From Bacteroidales bacterium (GTDB lineage: Bacteria > Bacteroidota > Bacteroidia > Bacteroidales > UBA932), in the NCBI GenBank assembly GCA_023227835.1, contig JALOCI010000068.1, forward strand, positions 1 through 12,371: a stretch of 12,371 bases of DNA, written 5' to 3'. This document shows positions 1-6,786 of this stretch, piece after piece. Position 1 is the stretch's first letter; every line of letters begins with the position of its first letter. Both the position numbers and the translations under genes were made by a program. The notes under the pieces were generated by a model, which had not been told where the DNA came from, ran no database searches, and saw only the letters and a list, made by a program, of their open reading frames with translations.

Positions 1-168
1 AAGGCAAGAGTTCCTCTGGCAGAGCTTCACAAGTATTCAACAACTCTAAGTTCTCTTACTTCAGGAAGAGCAACCTTTACCATGGTATTTGCCGATTATC
101 AGCAAGTGCCGGCAGAGGTTCAGGACAAGCTGCTTAAGGAGTACGAGGCTAGCGAGAAAGACGAGTAA
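1..168 (+). CDS. Elongation factor G-like GTPase, C-terminal end (partial)
   Basis: This is the last 55 codons of a gene that enters from the left, open in frame 1 and ending at TAA 166-168. The peptide begins ARVPLAEL, followed by LSSLTSGRATFTM and FADYQQVP. This matches the end of EF-G domain V, where the usual form is a VPL..M/L stretch, then a GRA(T/S)(F/Y)(T/S)M strand and a VP-containing C-terminal helix. The acidic/lysine-rich tail (EYEASEKDE) resembles the EF-G paralogue common in Bacteroidota rather than classical FusA, but the GTPase domain is outside the window, so I do not name the paralogue. EF-G proteins drive ribosome translocation or recycling in the cytoplasm. The next gene starts 7 nt downstream on the same strand, so the two are probably co-transcribed. 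The EF-G family call is solid; the subtype is an inference. Confidence 0.88.
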   Translation, partial: KARVPLAELHKYSTTLSSLTSGRATFTMVFADYQQVPAEVQDKLLKEYEASEKDE

Positions 169-175
169 TAAACGG

Positions 176-826
176 ATGATCCGTGCAGAAAATATTAAAA
201 AATCTTTCGGTAACCTTCAGGTATTAAAGGGCATTACTCTTGAAACCAAAGAGGCCGAAGTTTTAAGTATTGTTGGAGCAAGCGGGGCTGGAAAGTCCAC
301 CTTGCTCCAAATACTTGGAAGCCTTTCCATGCCTGATTCCGGTAAAGTCTATATTGACGGGACCGATGTCTTTTCTCTCGGTTCCAACGCCATTTCTGAT
401 TTTAGAAATAAGAGGATTGGTTTTGTATTTCAATTTCATCATCTGCTTCCTGAATTTACCTCCCTTGAAAATGTCATAATACCGGCTGTAATTGCAAAGG
501 AGAGCATACGCTCAGCAAAGGACAGGGCTAAGGATCTGCTCTCTTCCCTGGGTCTTGGTGACCGTCTGTCGCACAAACCCGGAGAGTTGAGCGGAGGTGA
601 ACAACAGAGAGTCGCAATTGCCAGAGCCCTGATTAATCGTCCATCTGTGATTTTTGCCGATGAACCTTCAGGTAATCTGGACACAGTAACTAAAAAAGAG
701 ATACATACTCTTTTTTTTGATTTGAGAGAAAAATACAATCAAACTATAATAATTGTAACTCACGACCGGGAGCTTGCAGCAATGAGTGACAGGACTTTTG
801 AGATGCGAGACGGAGAGTTTGTCTGA
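176..826 (+). CDS. lolD: LolD-like ABC transporter ATP-binding protein
   Basis: This is a 216-residue ABC ATPase of the small LolD/MacB/FtsE class. All nucleotide-binding motifs are present: Walker A GASGAGKST (34-42), Q-loop Gln86 in FVFQFHHLLPEF, signature LSGGEQQR (138-145), Walker B VIFADE (158-163), D-loop GNLD (166-169) and H-loop His196. The FQFHHLLPEFTSLENV stretch is typical of LolD, which powers release of lipoproteins from the inner membrane through LolCE. No permease gene is adjacent, so the partner is encoded elsewhere and the substrate is inferred from similarity. The start at ATG 176 gives the standard N-terminus (MIRAENIKKSFG). An in-frame ATG at 89 would add 29 residues of basic sequence that lies inside the EF-G reading frame, so I rejected it. 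The stop TGA overlaps the next start codon by one base (TGATG), which points to translational coupling with the methyltransferase. Confidence 0.9.
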   Translation: MIRAENIKKSFGNLQVLKGITLETKEAEVLSIVGASGAGKSTLLQILGSLSMPDSGKVYIDGTDVFSLGSNAISDFRNKRIGFVFQFHHLLPEFTSLENVIIPAVIAKESIRSAKDRAKDLLSSLGLGDRLSHKPGELSGGEQQRVAIARALINRPSVIFADEPSGNLDTVTKKEIHTLFFDLREKYNQTIIIVTHDRELAAMSDRTFEMRDGEFV

Positions 827-1632
827 TGGCTTCTCATTTCAACTTTAAAAAGTTTACTGTCAGGCAGGAGAGTTCTGCTATGAAAGTCAATACTGATGCT
901 GTTATGTTGGGGGCATGGGCACGAATCACTACAGAAAAGGATACGGTTACCATGTTGGATGTCGGTACAGGAACGGGAGTAATAGCACTGATGCTGGCAC
1001 AAAGGCTCAATGATGCCGGATATAAATTCAACATAACAGGAATTGATCCCGACCATGCATCATATATGGAATCAGTCGTAAACTTTGAAAACTCTCCATG
1101 GCGGGATAAATTAAATGCTAAGGAGATTACCTTACAGAGCCTTGCGAAAGAGGAACCAAAAGAGAAATATGATATGATTGTCTCTAACCCTCCCTTTTTT
1201 ACGGCTTCACTAAAAGCTCCGGCTATACGCAGAACATTGTCGAGGCATAATGACACACTTCCTTTCAGGGATATAATAGTTGCATCAAGGACCCTGCTAA
1301 GAACCGGGGGACATCTTTCGCTTATTTTGCCGACAGAAGAGGCTGCACAATTCATGAGAGACGTGAAAGGATTGGCAACGGTAAAGGAATCTGCACTTTT
1401 CCTGACAAGAATATGTTCCGTCAGGACAATGGCTCATAAACCTGTAAAAAGGGTTCTGATGGAATTTGAAAAATTGCCGGAGGAGGTCAGCCTGACAGAC
1501 ATTGGCGGATGCATAGAGGAGGCGTTTTCAATATATGAAGCCGATGGAGTAACAAAAAGCTGGAAGTATCGGAATCTTACCGGGGATTTCTATTTAGATA
1601 CCCTTTTTTCTCCTCCTTTGCGTAACTCATAA
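826..1632 (+). CDS. trmN6: tRNA1(Val) (adenine(37)-N6)-methyltransferase, TrmN6/YfiC-like
   Basis: This is a 268-residue class I SAM-dependent methyltransferase. The N-terminus FNFKKFTVRQESSAMKVNTD (5-24) is the typical opening of the TrmN6/YfiC family. The SAM-binding glycine loop is DVGTGTG (45-51), the acidic loop after strand 2 is GIDPD (72-76), and the catalytic amino-methyltransferase motif is NPPF (121-124). Family members methylate N6 of adenine 37 in tRNA1(Val) in the cytoplasm. The start codon overlaps the ABC ATPase stop, and the N-terminus is full length. The family's usual ending, LT.DFYL, is present just before the stop, followed by about ten extra residues (DTLFSPPLRNS). That tail is encoded where the gene overlaps the convergent Spy-like gene by 43 nt. 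The protein is somewhat longer than the roughly 240 residues usual for the family. The family call is firm; the exact tRNA substrate in this organism is inferred. Confidence 0.88.
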   Translation: MASHFNFKKFTVRQESSAMKVNTDAVMLGAWARITTEKDTVTMLDVGTGTGVIALMLAQRLNDAGYKFNITGIDPDHASYMESVVNFENSPWRDKLNAKEITLQSLAKEEPKEKYDMIVSNPPFFTASLKAPAIRRTLSRHNDTLPFRDIIVASRTLLRTGGHLSLILPTEEAAQFMRDVKGLATVKESALFLTRICSVRTMAHKPVKRVLMEFEKLPEEVSLTDIGGCIEEAFSIYEADGVTKSWKYRNLTGDFYLDTLFSPPLRNS

Positions 1633-2072
1633 ATGAGCCTTATTCTGAAATCCTCTTCAGCCTTATAAAAGGCTGCCACCTTCTCGACTGGAAGCACTTT
1701 TTGGAATTCTTCAAAATATTTTCTGTTTATAACACCATCAATAGATAGGCTGGTTATATACGCATCCAGGATTCTTCTGAGATTATCCTCGTAATTAGGT
1801 TTTTTCTCTTTCAATATCATCATCAAAACCCTCATGTTACGCTGAACTCTCTTGTGGGCAATCTCCTTCTCTTCCCAATACTGATTATATACCGGCCAGA
1901 AAGCTGCTGCTTCCTGAGGGGTGAGATTCATCTCCGATGTATAGAAGGCAATTTTTGCACTCAGAAGCTGTTCATGTTTTGATGTCGGACCTTGTTGCGG
2001 ATAATCAGGCATTTGTGCATGACTTACCGAATGAAGGCACAGAATAATTATAAAAACAAACAATCTTTTCAT
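1590..2072 (-). CDS. Exported Spy/CpxP-like small protein
   Basis: This encodes 160 residues. A clear signal peptide (basic KR at 2-3, hydrophobic core LFVFIIILCL, then SVSHA|Q, probable cleavage after residue 19) sends it to the periplasm. The mature part is highly charged and looks all-helical. LTPQEAAAFWPVYNQYWEEK (50-69) is the LTxxQ-type helix seen in Spy/CpxP-like proteins and in many small Bacteroidota proteins encoded beside ECF sigma factors. By analogy it may be a periplasmic chaperone or stress sensor, but no ligand or client can be read from the sequence. It is the last gene of a minus-strand run, with its start 10 nt after the anti-sigma stop. This suggests it is an output or feedback component of that sigma system. 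The 3' end overlaps trmN6 tail to tail by 43 nt, with stop TAG at 1590-1592. Confidence 0.75.
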   Translation of the reverse strand: MKRLFVFIIILCLHSVSHAQMPDYPQQGPTSKHEQLLSAKIAFYTSEMNLTPQEAAAFWPVYNQYWEEKEIAHKRVQRNMRVLMMILKEKKPNYEDNLRRILDAYITSLSIDGVINRKYFEEFQKVLPVEKVAAFYKAEEDFRIRLIYELRKGGEKRVSK

Positions 2073-2082
2073 AATGCATTAA

Positions 2083-2493
2083 TTATTCAAGAGATGCAAG
2101 GTAAACCAATGATGCATCTGCATTAAGATATTCTACAATCTGATCAGGATCAATTCCTTTTGTTTGTGAGAGAGAATCGGAGCTCTTATCTGTTATACCT
2201 TCTTCGGAATTGAATGTCCGGTTAAACTCTGATATTTGATTAACAGGAATAGGATCTGTTTTCTTGGCCTCCGGGGTAAAAAGTGTCACTGCGCCATACC
2301 CCATAAGGAGAACAATGCCAAAAGCAGAAGCAAGCGCAAGTTGTGGTTTTAAAACTGACCACCAACTTGGTTTAGGCGCTACATGCGAAATCCTTCCGCT
2401 GATTTCATCTTCGAGTTTCTCGAAGTATCTGTCCGGAACGGAGAAAGGATTCTCTTTCAATTTTGGTTGGTCTATATTAATTTTTTCTTTCAT
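2083..2493 (-). CDS. Putative single-pass membrane anti-sigma factor
   Basis: This is a 136-residue protein encoded 30 nt after the ECF sigma gene. The cytoplasmic N-terminal part contains KENPFSVPDRYFEKLEDEI (13-31), an FxVPxxYFExL motif found repeatedly in proteins next to Bacteroidota ECF sigma genes. One hydrophobic segment (about 52-72) would span the inner membrane, leaving an acidic, Ser/Asp-rich periplasmic tail that ends in EYLNADASLVYLASLE. No zinc-binding HxxxCxxC motif of the ZAS anti-sigma class is present. Position, size and topology support an anti-sigma role: the N-terminal segment would hold the sigma factor and the periplasmic tail would sense a signal. The family is recognised by motif and context only, so the function is an inference. 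The start ATG at 2491-2493 lies directly after a GAGG on the minus strand. Confidence 0.68.
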   Translation of the reverse strand: MKEKINIDQPKLKENPFSVPDRYFEKLEDEISGRISHVAPKPSWWSVLKPQLALASAFGIVLLMGYGAVTLFTPEAKKTDPIPVNQISEFNRTFNSEEGITDKSSDSLSQTKGIDPDQIVEYLNADASLVYLASLE

Positions 2494-2523
2494 ACCTCTT
2501 TGACTATAGAAATTTAAAAAGGA

Positions 2524-3066
2524 TTAAATAAGTTCCTGAATTGACTCTTCAATTTTTTTTGCAGCATGATGATATGATGCTTTCAGCGCGCCGACAGAGG
2601 TCCCTAAAATTTCTGAAATCTCCTCGTATTTTAGTTCGTCAAAATATCGCATGTTAAATACTATTCTCTGTTTTTCCGGCAGTTTCAGTATGGCCTTTTG
2701 CAAGGCTTTCTGAGTTTTGTCTCCGTTAAAGTAAACATCAGATTCAAGTACATTTTCCAACTGCCTGGAGTAATCGGTCAGGGAGAGGAAAGATCTGAGC
2801 TGTCTCTTTTTCAGGAATGTAAGAACTTCATTTGTGGCAATCCGGTATAACCAGGTGAAAAGTCTGGACTCTTCCCTGAATTCGGGAAGAGCGTTCCAGG
2901 CTTTAATCAGTGTGTTTTGAAGAAGGTCATTTGCATCATCATGTGAAATCACCATCTTCTTTATATGCCAGTACAGTCTCTCGCTGTATTTTCTGACGAT
3001 AAGGTTAAAAGCGTAATTCTCTTTTCCCTCCTCTCTGAAGAGTATCAGAATATCCTTATCGTCCAT
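2524..3066 (-). CDS. ECF-family RNA polymerase sigma factor (sigma-24-like)
   Basis: This is a 180-residue ECF sigma factor with only regions 2 and 4. Region 2 spans about 18-90. It includes DDANDLLQNTLIKAW (43-57), the core RNAP-binding helix, and FTWLYRIATN (70-79), the region 2.3/2.4 DNA-melting and -10 recognition part. Region 4 spans about 122-175, with LPEKQRIVFNMRYFDELKYEEISEILG followed by the recognition helix TSVGALKASYHHAAKKIE. Length and domain order are normal for the family, and nothing is missing. The gene starts 5 nt after the transketolase C-subunit stop and is followed by a putative membrane anti-sigma and an exported Spy-like protein. This layout suggests an envelope-responsive regulator made on the transketolase transcript. 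The target promoters cannot be identified here. Confidence 0.9.
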   Translation of the reverse strand: MDDKDILILFREEGKENYAFNLIVRKYSERLYWHIKKMVISHDDANDLLQNTLIKAWNALPEFREESRLFTWLYRIATNEVLTFLKKRQLRSFLSLTDYSRQLENVLESDVYFNGDKTQKALQKAILKLPEKQRIVFNMRYFDELKYEEISEILGTSVGALKASYHHAAKKIEESIQELI

Positions 3067-3071
3067 AATCC

Positions 3072-4028
3072 CTATTTTCTTCCTGTGACTCTCTTAACAG
3101 CCTCAATAATACTTGAAGCGTCAAGTCCGTATTTATGCATTAACTCACTCGGAGAACCGCTTTGACCGAACAAATCATCAACAGCCACAAACTCAACAGG
3201 AAGCGGATTCTCTTTTGCAAGAACCCCGGAAATAAGCTCTCCGAGCCCGCCGGCAATAAGATGCTCTTCTGCAACTACTACCGCCTTTGTTTTTGAGGCT
3301 GATTCTATGACTGCTTTTTTATCCAAAGGTTTAATAGTGTGAATGTTTATTACCTCTGCAGAGATGCCTGCTTTTTCAAGTTCCTGAGCTGCAATGATTG
3401 ATTCCCAGACTAAATGACCGGTAGCAAATATTGAAACATCCGACCCCTCTATGAGCTTTAAGGCTTTACCTATTTCGAACTTTTGGTCTGCAGGAGTGAA
3501 ATTGGGAACAGAAGGCCGGCCAAAACGGAGGTAGACAGGTCCGACATGATCCGCTATGGCGATTGTGGCAGCTTTTGTCTGGTTGTAGTCACAAGGGTTG
3601 ATTACTGTAAGGTTGGGTAACATCCTCATAAGCCCGAGATCCTCCATTATCTGGTGTGTGGCACCATCTTCGCCGAGAGTTATCCCTGCATGTGAGGCAC
3701 AAATTTTTACATTTGTGTTTGAGTAGGCAACGGCTTGTCTGACCTGATCATATACCCTTCCGGTAACAAAATTGGCAAATGAGCCGGCGTAAGGAATCTT
3801 GCCGCTCAAGGCCAGGCCGGATGCCACTCCTATCATATTTGCCTCTGCAATGCCTGTCTGGAAAAATCTCTCCGGGAACTCTGCCGCAAAAGCATCCATC
3901 TTAAGTGATCCTGTAAGGTCTGCACAAAGAGCAACAACATCACCGTTCTTTTTTCCGACCTCATGAAGCCCTGCTCCAAAGCCGGATCTTGTATCTTTAT
4001 TTCCTGTATTTGTAAAAATCTCTTTCAT
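3072..4028 (-). CDS. Transketolase, C-terminal subunit (split transketolase)
   Basis: This is a 318-residue protein equal to the pyrimidine-binding (Pyr) and C-terminal domains of transketolase. The catalytic glutamate that contacts the thiamine pyrophosphate pyrimidine is E62 in TGIAEANMIG (58-67). GEDGATHQ (119-126) carries conserved active-site residues, and YLRFGRP closes the Pyr domain. The C-terminal domain has the usual FATG...W and VVVAEEH stretches and ends in a lysine/arginine tail. Together with the N subunit encoded 18 nt upstream it forms the complete enzyme, which moves two-carbon ketol units between sugar phosphates in the non-oxidative pentose phosphate pathway (cytoplasm). 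Split transketolases are also seen in archaea and several bacterial groups, so the arrangement is not a gene break. A 1-deoxyxylulose-5-phosphate synthase fragment is unlikely, because the neighbour has the transketolase-type SGHPGGSLG motif. Stop TAG is at 3072-3074. Confidence 0.9.
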   Translation of the reverse strand: MKEIFTNTGNKDTRSGFGAGLHEVGKKNGDVVALCADLTGSLKMDAFAAEFPERFFQTGIAEANMIGVASGLALSGKIPYAGSFANFVTGRVYDQVRQAVAYSNTNVKICASHAGITLGEDGATHQIMEDLGLMRMLPNLTVINPCDYNQTKAATIAIADHVGPVYLRFGRPSVPNFTPADQKFEIGKALKLIEGSDVSIFATGHLVWESIIAAQELEKAGISAEVINIHTIKPLDKKAVIESASKTKAVVVAEEHLIAGGLGELISGVLAKENPLPVEFVAVDDLFGQSGSPSELMHKYGLDASSIIEAVKRVTGRK

Positions 4029-4046
4029 TATGGAATAGTTTGCAGG

Positions 4047-4892
4047 TTAAAAATCTCCCAGTGTCTCTTTCAACTGGCTAAGAGCCTTCTCTGTCTGTTC
4101 GGCGTTAGGGGCTTTGCCGTGCCAGTGATGGGTTCCCTCCATGAAGTCCACCCCTTTTCCCATTACTGTCTTTACGAGCAAAATCTTTGGTTTGCCATTT
4201 CCGACAAGCGATTTAGCCCAAGTGAAACCCTTCTCTATCTCTTCCATGTTATGTCCGTCAACAACCAGACAGTCCCAGCCGAAAGCCTCCCATTTTGCCT
4301 TTAGATTGCCAAGGCTCATTACAGAATCCACTGGCCCGTCAATCTGCTGACCATTCCAGTCGGTCATAGCTATCAACCTGTCAACCTTTTGTTGTGCTCC
4401 AAAGAGAGCTGCTTCCCAAATCTGCCCCTCCTCACACTCTCCGTCTCCGGTAAGTACATATACGAAATTTTCCTCTTTGCGGATTCTCTTTGCAAGAGCA
4501 GCACCTATTGCAACAGAAAGCCCCTGTCCTAAAGAGCCGGATGCAACGTGAACTCCCGGAAGCCCTCTTTCAACTGACGGGTGACCCTGAAGCCTTGATC
4601 CCAATTTCCGGATTTCTGCAAGCTCTTTTACGGGGATGTAACCTGTACGGGCAAGTTGGCTGTATAGGGCCGGAGCAAGATGGCCGGCAGAAAGAAAGAA
4701 CATATCGGAGCCAACGCCGTCACGACGCCAGTTTTTCGGATCATGTTTCATCTCTTTATGGAACAATACTGTCATGAGATCGGTGCAACCGAGAGACCCT
4801 CCCGGATGTCCGGAACCTGCCATAGAGACCATGCGTATTATGTCTCTTCTGACTTGCGAGGCTATCTCATTTAAATTTGTGATAGTTAACAT
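4047..4892 (-). CDS. Transketolase, N-terminal subunit (split transketolase)
   Basis: This is a 281-residue protein carrying the thiamine pyrophosphate (PP) domain of transketolase. SGHPGGSLG (27-35) contains the substrate/cofactor histidine H29. LSAGHLAPALY (67-77) and GSLGQGLS (119-126) follow the usual order. The ThDP-metal motif runs from GDG (149-151) to N180, with D150 and N180 as metal ligands. The residue before N180 is Trp (TDWNGQQ), where many homologues have Asn, Asp or Tyr; the ligand itself is kept. The catalytic glutamate is in the C subunit encoded directly downstream. This is the first gene of the minus-strand operon, with a TATCTTTG -7 element about 32 nt upstream of the ATG. 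It diverges from lepA. The length is normal for the split form. Confidence 0.9.
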   Translation of the reverse strand: MLTITNLNEIASQVRRDIIRMVSMAGSGHPGGSLGCTDLMTVLFHKEMKHDPKNWRRDGVGSDMFFLSAGHLAPALYSQLARTGYIPVKELAEIRKLGSRLQGHPSVERGLPGVHVASGSLGQGLSVAIGAALAKRIRKEENFVYVLTGDGECEEGQIWEAALFGAQQKVDRLIAMTDWNGQQIDGPVDSVMSLGNLKAKWEAFGWDCLVVDGHNMEEIEKGFTWAKSLVGNGKPKILLVKTVMGKGVDFMEGTHHWHGKAPNAEQTEKALSQLKETLGDF

Positions 4893-4923
4893 TATTATTG
4901 ATAATATTGATTTCTGAATTTTA

Positions 4924-4931
4924 CAAAGATA
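4924..4931 (-). promoter_or_regulatory. Bacteroidota-type -7 promoter element for the transketolase/sigma operon
   Basis: On the minus strand this reads TATCTTTG, a full match to the TAnnTTTG -7 element used by the Bacteroidota primary sigma factor. It lies 31 nt upstream of the transketolase N-subunit ATG, which would give a leader of about 25 nt. I see no TTG at the expected -33 distance, so the assignment rests on the -7 match and position alone. Confidence 0.55.
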
Positions 4932-4962
4932 ACACCTATAAAACGAATTTGTTAATTATTTT

Positions 4963-4970
4963 TATCTTTG
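4963..4970 (+). promoter_or_regulatory. Bacteroidota-type -7 promoter element for lepA
   Basis: TATCTTTG on the plus strand matches the TAnnTTTG consensus and lies 28 nt upstream of the lepA ATG at 4999. The same octamer occurs on the opposite strand at 4924-4931, so the two promoters point away from each other. A TTG occurs at 4949-4951, but that is only 11 nt before the element, closer than the usual spacing for a -33 box. Confidence 0.55.
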
Positions 4971-4998
4971 CAGCCAACGAATACCCTTGAAATATTTT

Positions 4999-6786
4999 AT
5001 GAGGCACATTAGAAACTTTTGTATAATAGCACATATTGACCACGGAAAAAGCACACTGGCCGACCGTCTTCTTGAGCAGACAAATACACTTAATGCGAGA
5101 GAAATGGAGGCACAAGTGCTCGATTCCATGGATCTTGAAAAAGAGAAGGGTATTACTATCAAGAGCCATGCAATACAGATGGATTATATCCATGATGGCG
5201 ATAAATATACTCTTAACCTGATTGACACTCCCGGCCATGTGGATTTCTCGTATGAGGTGTCAAGGGCAATTGCCTCATGTGAAGGCGCATTGCTTGTCGT
5301 TGACGCGACACAGGGAATACAGGCCCAAACTATTTCAAACCTCTACTTAGCCCTGAATCATGATCTGGAGATCATACCGGTTCTCAACAAGATCGATATG
5401 GATGCGGCTATGGTTGAGACGGTCAAAGATCAGATTATTGATCTCATCGGTTGCAAAGATGAGGATATCCTTCTTGCCAGCGGCAAGACAGGCGTTGGTG
5501 TGCCTGAAATTCTCGAGGCTATAGTGAAACGTGTCCCACCGCCAAAGGGTGAGGAGGATGCTCCATTGCAGGCACTCATATTTGACTCGGTATTCAACTC
5601 ATTCAGGGGTATTATTGCCTATTTCAAGGTTGAGAACGGAATAATCAGGAAAGGGGATAAGGTTAAATTCTTCAATACCGGCAAGGAGTATGAAGCTGAC
5701 GAGGTCGGTATCCTCAGGATGAAGATGATACCAACCGGTGAGGTTAGGACGGGTGATGTAGGGTATATTATATCCGGCATAAAGACTGCAAGTGAGGTAA
5801 AGGTCGGTGATACAATTACACACAGAGAAAGGCCTTGCACCACTTCCATAGCCGGATTCGAGGAGGTGAAACCGATGGTGTTTGCCGGCTTGTATCCCGT
5901 GGAGGCTGACGAATACGAGGATCTGAGAGCATCTCTTGAAAAACTTCAGCTTAATGATGCTTCCCTGGTTTTTGACCCGGAGTCATCACTCGCTCTCGGG
6001 TTTGGATTCAGAGGCGGATTTCTCGGGCTTCTTCACATGGAGATTATACAAGAGAGGCTTTACCGAGAGTTCGACATGGATGTAATCACGACAGTCCCGA
6101 ACGTTTCATATAAAGTATACACAACACAGGGTGAGGTGATGGATGTCCATAATCCTTCAGGATTGCCGGCACCGACATTGATTGACTATATTGAGGAACC
6201 GTATATCAGGGCTCAGGTTATATCTAAATCGGATTACTTTGGTGTGATTATGAAGCTCTGCCTTGACAAGAGAGGAGTTCTTGTCAGCCAGCATTTTCTT
6301 ACCAGTGAGAGGGTCGAGCTCAATTTTGAGATGCCGTTGGCTGAGATCGTCTTTGATTTCTATGATAAACTTAAGTCGGTATCCAAGGGCTATGCCTCGT
6401 TTGACTACCATGTTATCGGATATAAGCAGGCTGAGCTTGTTAAGCTTGACATACTGCTGAACTCTGAGCCGGTGGATGCTCTTTCGAGCCTTATACATAA
6501 AGATCACGCATATGATTTTGGCCGCAAGATGTGTGAAAAACTTAAAGAGCTGATACCAAGGCAACAATTCGACATTGCCATTCAGGCAGCCATAGGAGCC
6601 AAGATTATAGCAAGAGAGACTGTAAAGGCTGTCAGAAAGGATGTTACTGCTAAATGTTATGGCGGTGATATCTCCAGAAAGAGGAAACTCCTTGAGAAGC
6701 AGAAGAAGGGTAAGAAGAGAATGCGTCAGGTAGGAAACGTCGAGGTGCCTCAGAGTGCCTTTATGGCTGTTTTGAAGCTGGATTAG
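4999..6786 (+). CDS. lepA: Elongation factor 4 (LepA), ribosome-associated GTPase
   Basis: This is a 595-residue LepA/EF-4, full length for the family. GTPase motifs are G1 AHIDHGKST (11-19), G2 with GITIKSH around 51-57, G3 DTPGHVDF (76-83) and G4 NKID (130-133). Domain II follows, then the EF-G-like domains III and V, with GFRGGFLGLLHMEI as the domain III landmark. The LepA-specific C-terminal domain is present (CYGGDISRKRKLLEKQKKGKK) and ends in QSAFMAVLKLD. The protein binds ribosomes and is linked to translation initiation, ribosome assembly and back-translocation under stress. I chose ATG 4999, giving MRHIRNFCIIAHIDHGKS, because this matches the usual LepA start. An in-frame TTG at 4987 would add only MKYF. 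The gene has its own promoter-like element, diverges from the transketolase operon, and its last 26 nt overlap the convergent MG2-plug gene. Confidence 0.97.
   Translation: MRHIRNFCIIAHIDHGKSTLADRLLEQTNTLNAREMEAQVLDSMDLEKEKGITIKSHAIQMDYIHDGDKYTLNLIDTPGHVDFSYEVSRAIASCEGALLVVDATQGIQAQTISNLYLALNHDLEIIPVLNKIDMDAAMVETVKDQIIDLIGCKDEDILLASGKTGVGVPEILEAIVKRVPPPKGEEDAPLQALIFDSVFNSFRGIIAYFKVENGIIRKGDKVKFFNTGKEYEADEVGILRMKMIPTGEVRTGDVGYIISGIKTASEVKVGDTITHRERPCTTSIAGFEEVKPMVFAGLYPVEADEYEDLRASLEKLQLNDASLVFDPESSLALGFGFRGGFLGLLHMEIIQERLYREFDMDVITTVPNVSYKVYTTQGEVMDVHNPSGLPAPTLIDYIEEPYIRAQVISKSDYFGVIMKLCLDKRGVLVSQHFLTSERVELNFEMPLAEIVFDFYDKLKSVSKGYASFDYHVIGYKQAELVKLDILLNSEPVDALSSLIHKDHAYDFGRKMCEKLKELIPRQQFDIAIQAAIGAKIIARETVKAVRKDVTAKCYGGDISRKRKLLEKQKKGKKRMRQVGNVEVPQSAFMAVLKLD

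Noticed and set aside
89..175. In-frame N-terminal extension of the ABC ATPase from ATG 89
   Set aside because: The 29 extra residues are not ABC-like and lie wholly inside the EF-G coding frame. The ATG at 176 gives the standard N-terminus.
834..1355. 173-codon minus-strand frame inside trmN6
   Set aside because: It is antisense to a clear methyltransferase with intact SAM and NPPF motifs, and its translation shows no family features.
3072..4892. Transketolase broken by a frameshift
   Set aside because: The two parts end and start cleanly at the known split between the PP and Pyr domains with an 18-nt gap. Split transketolase is an established arrangement.
4987..4998. TTG start for LepA giving four extra residues
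   Set aside because: LepA proteins normally begin M..IRNFCIIAHIDHGKS, which the ATG at 4999 provides. The upstream TTG has no better context.
6157..6567. 136-codon minus-strand frame inside lepA
   Set aside because: It is a shadow of the highly conserved LepA domain III-V coding sequence, with no recognisable protein features.
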